A stretch of DNA of 64,000 nt from assembly GCA_945869195.1 (NCBI GenBank), contig CAMBNV010000003.1, forward strand, positions 1 to 64,000, given 5' to 3'. Below the pieces are notes generated by a model. That model saw nothing but the letters and a program-made list of their open reading frames with translations. It ran no database searches and was not told where the DNA came from. The stretch comes from Gemmatimonas phototrophica. Its GTDB lineage: Bacteria > Gemmatimonadota > Gemmatimonadetes > Gemmatimonadales > Gemmatimonadaceae. The position numbers and the translations under genes are program-made. Numbering within the stretch: the first letter of the stretch is position 1; every line of letters starts with the position of its first letter. Below, in pieces: positions 62,016 through 64,000 of the stretch.

Positions 62016-62849
62016 TCAACCTGCCGCGAGGATCCCGGGCTGCTGCTTGGACGGCCGCGAACGCATCTGCATCCAGACCGCGCCGGCGATCATGAACCCG
62101 AGTGCGATCATCTGTGCCATGGTGAACGTGCCGAAGAACCGGTCGTCCTTGGCGCGGAAGAACTCGACGAAAAAGCGCTCGGCGCCCTGCAGCACGCAGT
62201 ACGCGCCGAAGAGCCACCCCATCGCATGCTTGTGTGCGCGCAGGCGCCAGAGGACGAAGAACATGGCGAGCCCCATCGCCACTTCGTAGAGCTGTGTCGG
62301 GTGCACGGCGAGGACCATGTTTGACGGCATGTCGGCAAAGTCCCTCAGACCGAACAGCTGTGTGAGATTCGCGACGGTGCTGGCCGGGGCGCCCTCGGGG
62401 AATGCCACTCCGAACGCTCCGTTCCAGGGCGTGCCATAGTCGTCGCCCACCGCCCAACACCCGCTGCGTCCGACGGCATAGGCTGCCGCAAGTCCTGGTG
62501 CGCAGGCGTCGGAGATCTTTGCGAAGCTGTCCTTCTTGATGCGCACGACGATCACGCTCGCCAGGATGCCACCCATCAGGCCACCCCAGAACACGAACCC
62601 CGCACGGCTGAAGATCGCCGTGATGTCACCGACGAGGATCGCGTAGTAGACTTTCGCGCCGAGTAGGCCGCCAACGACCGCTGCGACGGTGATGTCGCCC
62701 ATGATCTCGGAGTGCCATCCGCGGCGGTCAAGTTCCTCTGTCGCGACCATCTGCCCGATCACGAAGGCGAGGAGCATCGCGAGCCCGAAGCCGGTGAGCT
62801 CGAGCGGGCCGACGTCGTAGGCGAATGGATGGTGAATGGTCTGGTTCAT
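62016..62849 (-). CDS. lgt: Prolipoprotein diacylglyceryl transferase
   Basis: Inner-membrane enzyme that attaches diacylglyceryl to the lipobox Cys of prolipoproteins, such as those predicted here. 277 residues with the Lgt signature GRSGCWAVGDDYGTPWNG, GWLFGAYCVLQGAERFFVEFFRAKDDR (Arg/Glu region) and HPTQLYEVAMGLAMFF. About seven hydrophobic spans. Start ATG 62849. tsaD ends 18 nt upstream on the same strand, so both are probably cotranscribed. Confidence 0.95.
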   Translation of the reverse strand: MNQTIHHPFAYDVGPLELTGFGLAMLLAFVIGQMVATEELDRRGWHSEIMGDITVAAVVGGLLGAKVYYAILVGDITAIFSRAGFVFWGGLMGGILASVIVVRIKKDSFAKISDACAPGLAAAYAVGRSGCWAVGDDYGTPWNGAFGVAFPEGAPASTVANLTQLFGLRDFADMPSNMVLAVHPTQLYEVAMGLAMFFVLWRLRAHKHAMGWLFGAYCVLQGAERFFVEFFRAKDDRFFGTFTMAQMIALGFMIAGAVWMQMRSRPSKQQPGILAAG

Positions 62850-62867
62850 ACGAGAAACTTAGGCGGA

Positions 62868-63914
62868 TTACCCATCCGCGGCGATGAGGCCGGGGATCGG
62901 GAGCGAGGAGTGCGCGTGCAGGGAGGCGTCGTCTCGCTGGCCCTGGTCGTATCGGAAGAGACCGGCGGCGGCGATCATCGCGGCATTGTCGGTCGCGAGT
63001 CGCGGCGGCGGCGCGAACACGGTGCCGCCGATCGGGTCGGCCGTACCCTGCATCGCCGTGACGAGCGAACGATTGCAGGCGACGCCGCCGCCGAGCACGA
63101 TCCGTGTTCGACCGTGCGCGCGCGCGGCGCGCAACGTCTTGGCGGTGAGTGTGTCGATGAGCGCCTCCTGAAAGGCGCGCGCGATATGGGCCCGGTCGCG
63201 ATCAAGGTCATCGCTCGCTCGCACGGCATGCAGCACGGCCGTCTTGAGACCGCTGAACGACACGTCGAAGTAGTCGTCGTCACCGAGGCGCTGACCGCTG
63301 TTGAGCATCGGGCGGGTGAATCGAAAGCGCGAGGGGTCGCCCTGGAGTGCGAGCGCCTCAATGTGTCGGCCGCCCGGGTATGGAAGACCTAATAATTTCG
63401 CGGTCTTATCGAACGCCTCGCCTGCCGCGTCGTCGCGCGTTGCGCCCAGCAGGCGATAGCGACCCCATGCCTCGACGTCCATCAATAGCGTGTGGCCACC
63501 CGAGACGAGTAGGGCTGTGAACGGCGGAGTCGCGTTGGGATGCGCGAGCGCGGTGGCAAAGAGGTGCCCTTCCATGTGGTGCACGCCGATCACCGGCTTG
63601 CCGAGCGATTCGGCGAGTGCCTTCGCATAGCTCACCCCCACCAGGAGCGCGCCGACCAGGCCAGGTGCATGCGTCACGGCAATCGCGTCGATATCCGCGA
63701 ACGTGCACTCCGCTTCGGCGAGTGCACGGCGAGTGACCGGGATGATCGCCGTGAGATGCTCGCGCGACGCGATTTCGGGGACGACGCCACCGAAGATACG
63801 GTGCACGTCTTGCGACAGAATCACCAGCGACTCGAGGATCGGGGCCGATGCGGTCCCGCTTACGACCGCCGCCGAGGTCTCGTCGCAGGAACTCTCGATA
63901 CCGAGGATGCGCAT
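62868..63914 (-). CDS. tsaD: tRNA N6-adenosine threonylcarbamoyltransferase
   Basis: Catalytic subunit of the t6A complex that modifies A37 of ANN-decoding tRNAs, 348 residues. Motifs: LGIESSCDETSAAVV, GVVPEIASREHL, GVHHMEGHLFATALAHP (HxxxH metal), LLVSGGHTLLMDV, GEAFDKTAKLLGLPYPGG, VSFSGLKTAVL, LGGGVACNRSL, FAPPPRLATDNAAMIA. Start ATG 63914. TsaB, TsaE and TsaC are not in the window. Confidence 0.97.
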   Translation of the reverse strand: MRILGIESSCDETSAAVVSGTASAPILESLVILSQDVHRIFGGVVPEIASREHLTAIIPVTRRALAEAECTFADIDAIAVTHAPGLVGALLVGVSYAKALAESLGKPVIGVHHMEGHLFATALAHPNATPPFTALLVSGGHTLLMDVEAWGRYRLLGATRDDAAGEAFDKTAKLLGLPYPGGRHIEALALQGDPSRFRFTRPMLNSGQRLGDDDYFDVSFSGLKTAVLHAVRASDDLDRDRAHIARAFQEALIDTLTAKTLRAARAHGRTRIVLGGGVACNRSLVTAMQGTADPIGGTVFAPPPRLATDNAAMIAAAGLFRYDQGQRDDASLHAHSSLPIPGLIAADG

Positions 63915-63958
63915 GGGGTGGCGGTCCGGCGCGCGTGAGCGCGCCAGTCCTCAGGCCG

Positions 63959-64000
63959 TCAGCGCCGCGGTTCCGCGAGCAGTCGCTCGAGAAAGGCGAC
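63959..64000 (-). CDS. 3' end of an upstream gene (partial)
   Basis: On the minus strand the last 42 nt read VAFLERLLAEPRR then TGA. The frame is open to the window edge, and the spacing to the tsaD start (44 nt) suits an operon neighbour. Too short to identify. Confidence 0.4.
   Translation of the reverse strand, partial: VAFLERLLAEPRR

Overview
The window is GC-rich (high G+C at third codon positions throughout), densely packed bacterial chromosome with many 1-8 nt stop/start overlaps (ATGA, GTGA, TGATG). It encodes outer-membrane functions (TolC, TamA/TamB, a beta-barrel candidate, lipoproteins), so the cell is didermic. The overall flavour (Omp85/TamB, ECF-sigma operons, secreted M14 peptidases, M42 and P1 peptidases, EVE protein, PHP-type PolX) suggests Gemmatimonadota. 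That assignment is an inference from gene content, not a proof. I see no rRNA, tRNA, CRISPR array, insertion sequence or prophage; this looks like core chromosome.

Layout. 1-4424 (minus): an ECF sigma factor, a membrane-anchored small protein, a Spy/CpxP-like periplasmic protein, a TolC-type channel and an HlyD/MacA-type adaptor (cut by the window edge), i.e. a self-regulated efflux operon. 4505-9006 (minus): HD-domain protein, a 54-residue membrane protein missed by the ORF track, cyclophilin, TonB-C-like lipoprotein, endonuclease III and PolX. 9081-14483 (minus): alpha/beta hydrolase, M42 peptidase, BtuF-like protein, small membrane protein, amidohydrolase and a truncated aminopeptidase P remnant. 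14593-17343 (plus): a large secreted M14 carboxypeptidase. 17469-23326 (minus): acyl-CoA dehydrogenase and the methionine operon metF-metH, preceded by a promoter with a palindromic spacer, a SAM-II riboswitch and a terminator.

24284-27254 (plus): an ECF sigma factor followed by three overlapping genes, two of which end in AMPK/CBM48-like glycogen-recognition-type domains; this is the most unusual operon here. 27284-29037: Tat-signal PLP enzyme and EVE protein. 29038-35680: PLP decarboxylase, TauE/SafE permease, citrate synthase, MutY, NiCoT-like permease, VWA protein. 35764-40505: MFS transporter, MoxR-type ATPase and a molybdopterin oxidoreductase. 40846: a 55-residue lipoprotein with a perfect 20-bp terminator-like hairpin.

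41134-46519 (minus): ygfZ, HAD protein, glcF, glcE, glcD: glycolate oxidation plus a likely phosphoglycolate-type phosphatase relative and an Fe-S repair protein. 46622-49375 (minus): sigma-70-family factor, aroB, corrinoid adenosyltransferase. 49520-57356 (plus): ferredoxin-NADP reductase type flavoprotein, TamA, TamB. 57583-61970: P1 peptidase, conserved small protein, EamA permease, HAD phosphatase, CYTH protein, an unknown protein, AcpS. 62016-64000 (minus): lgt, tsaD and the tail of one more gene. B12 runs through the window: MetH needs it, the PduO-type enzyme makes its adenosyl form, and the BtuF-like protein probably binds it.
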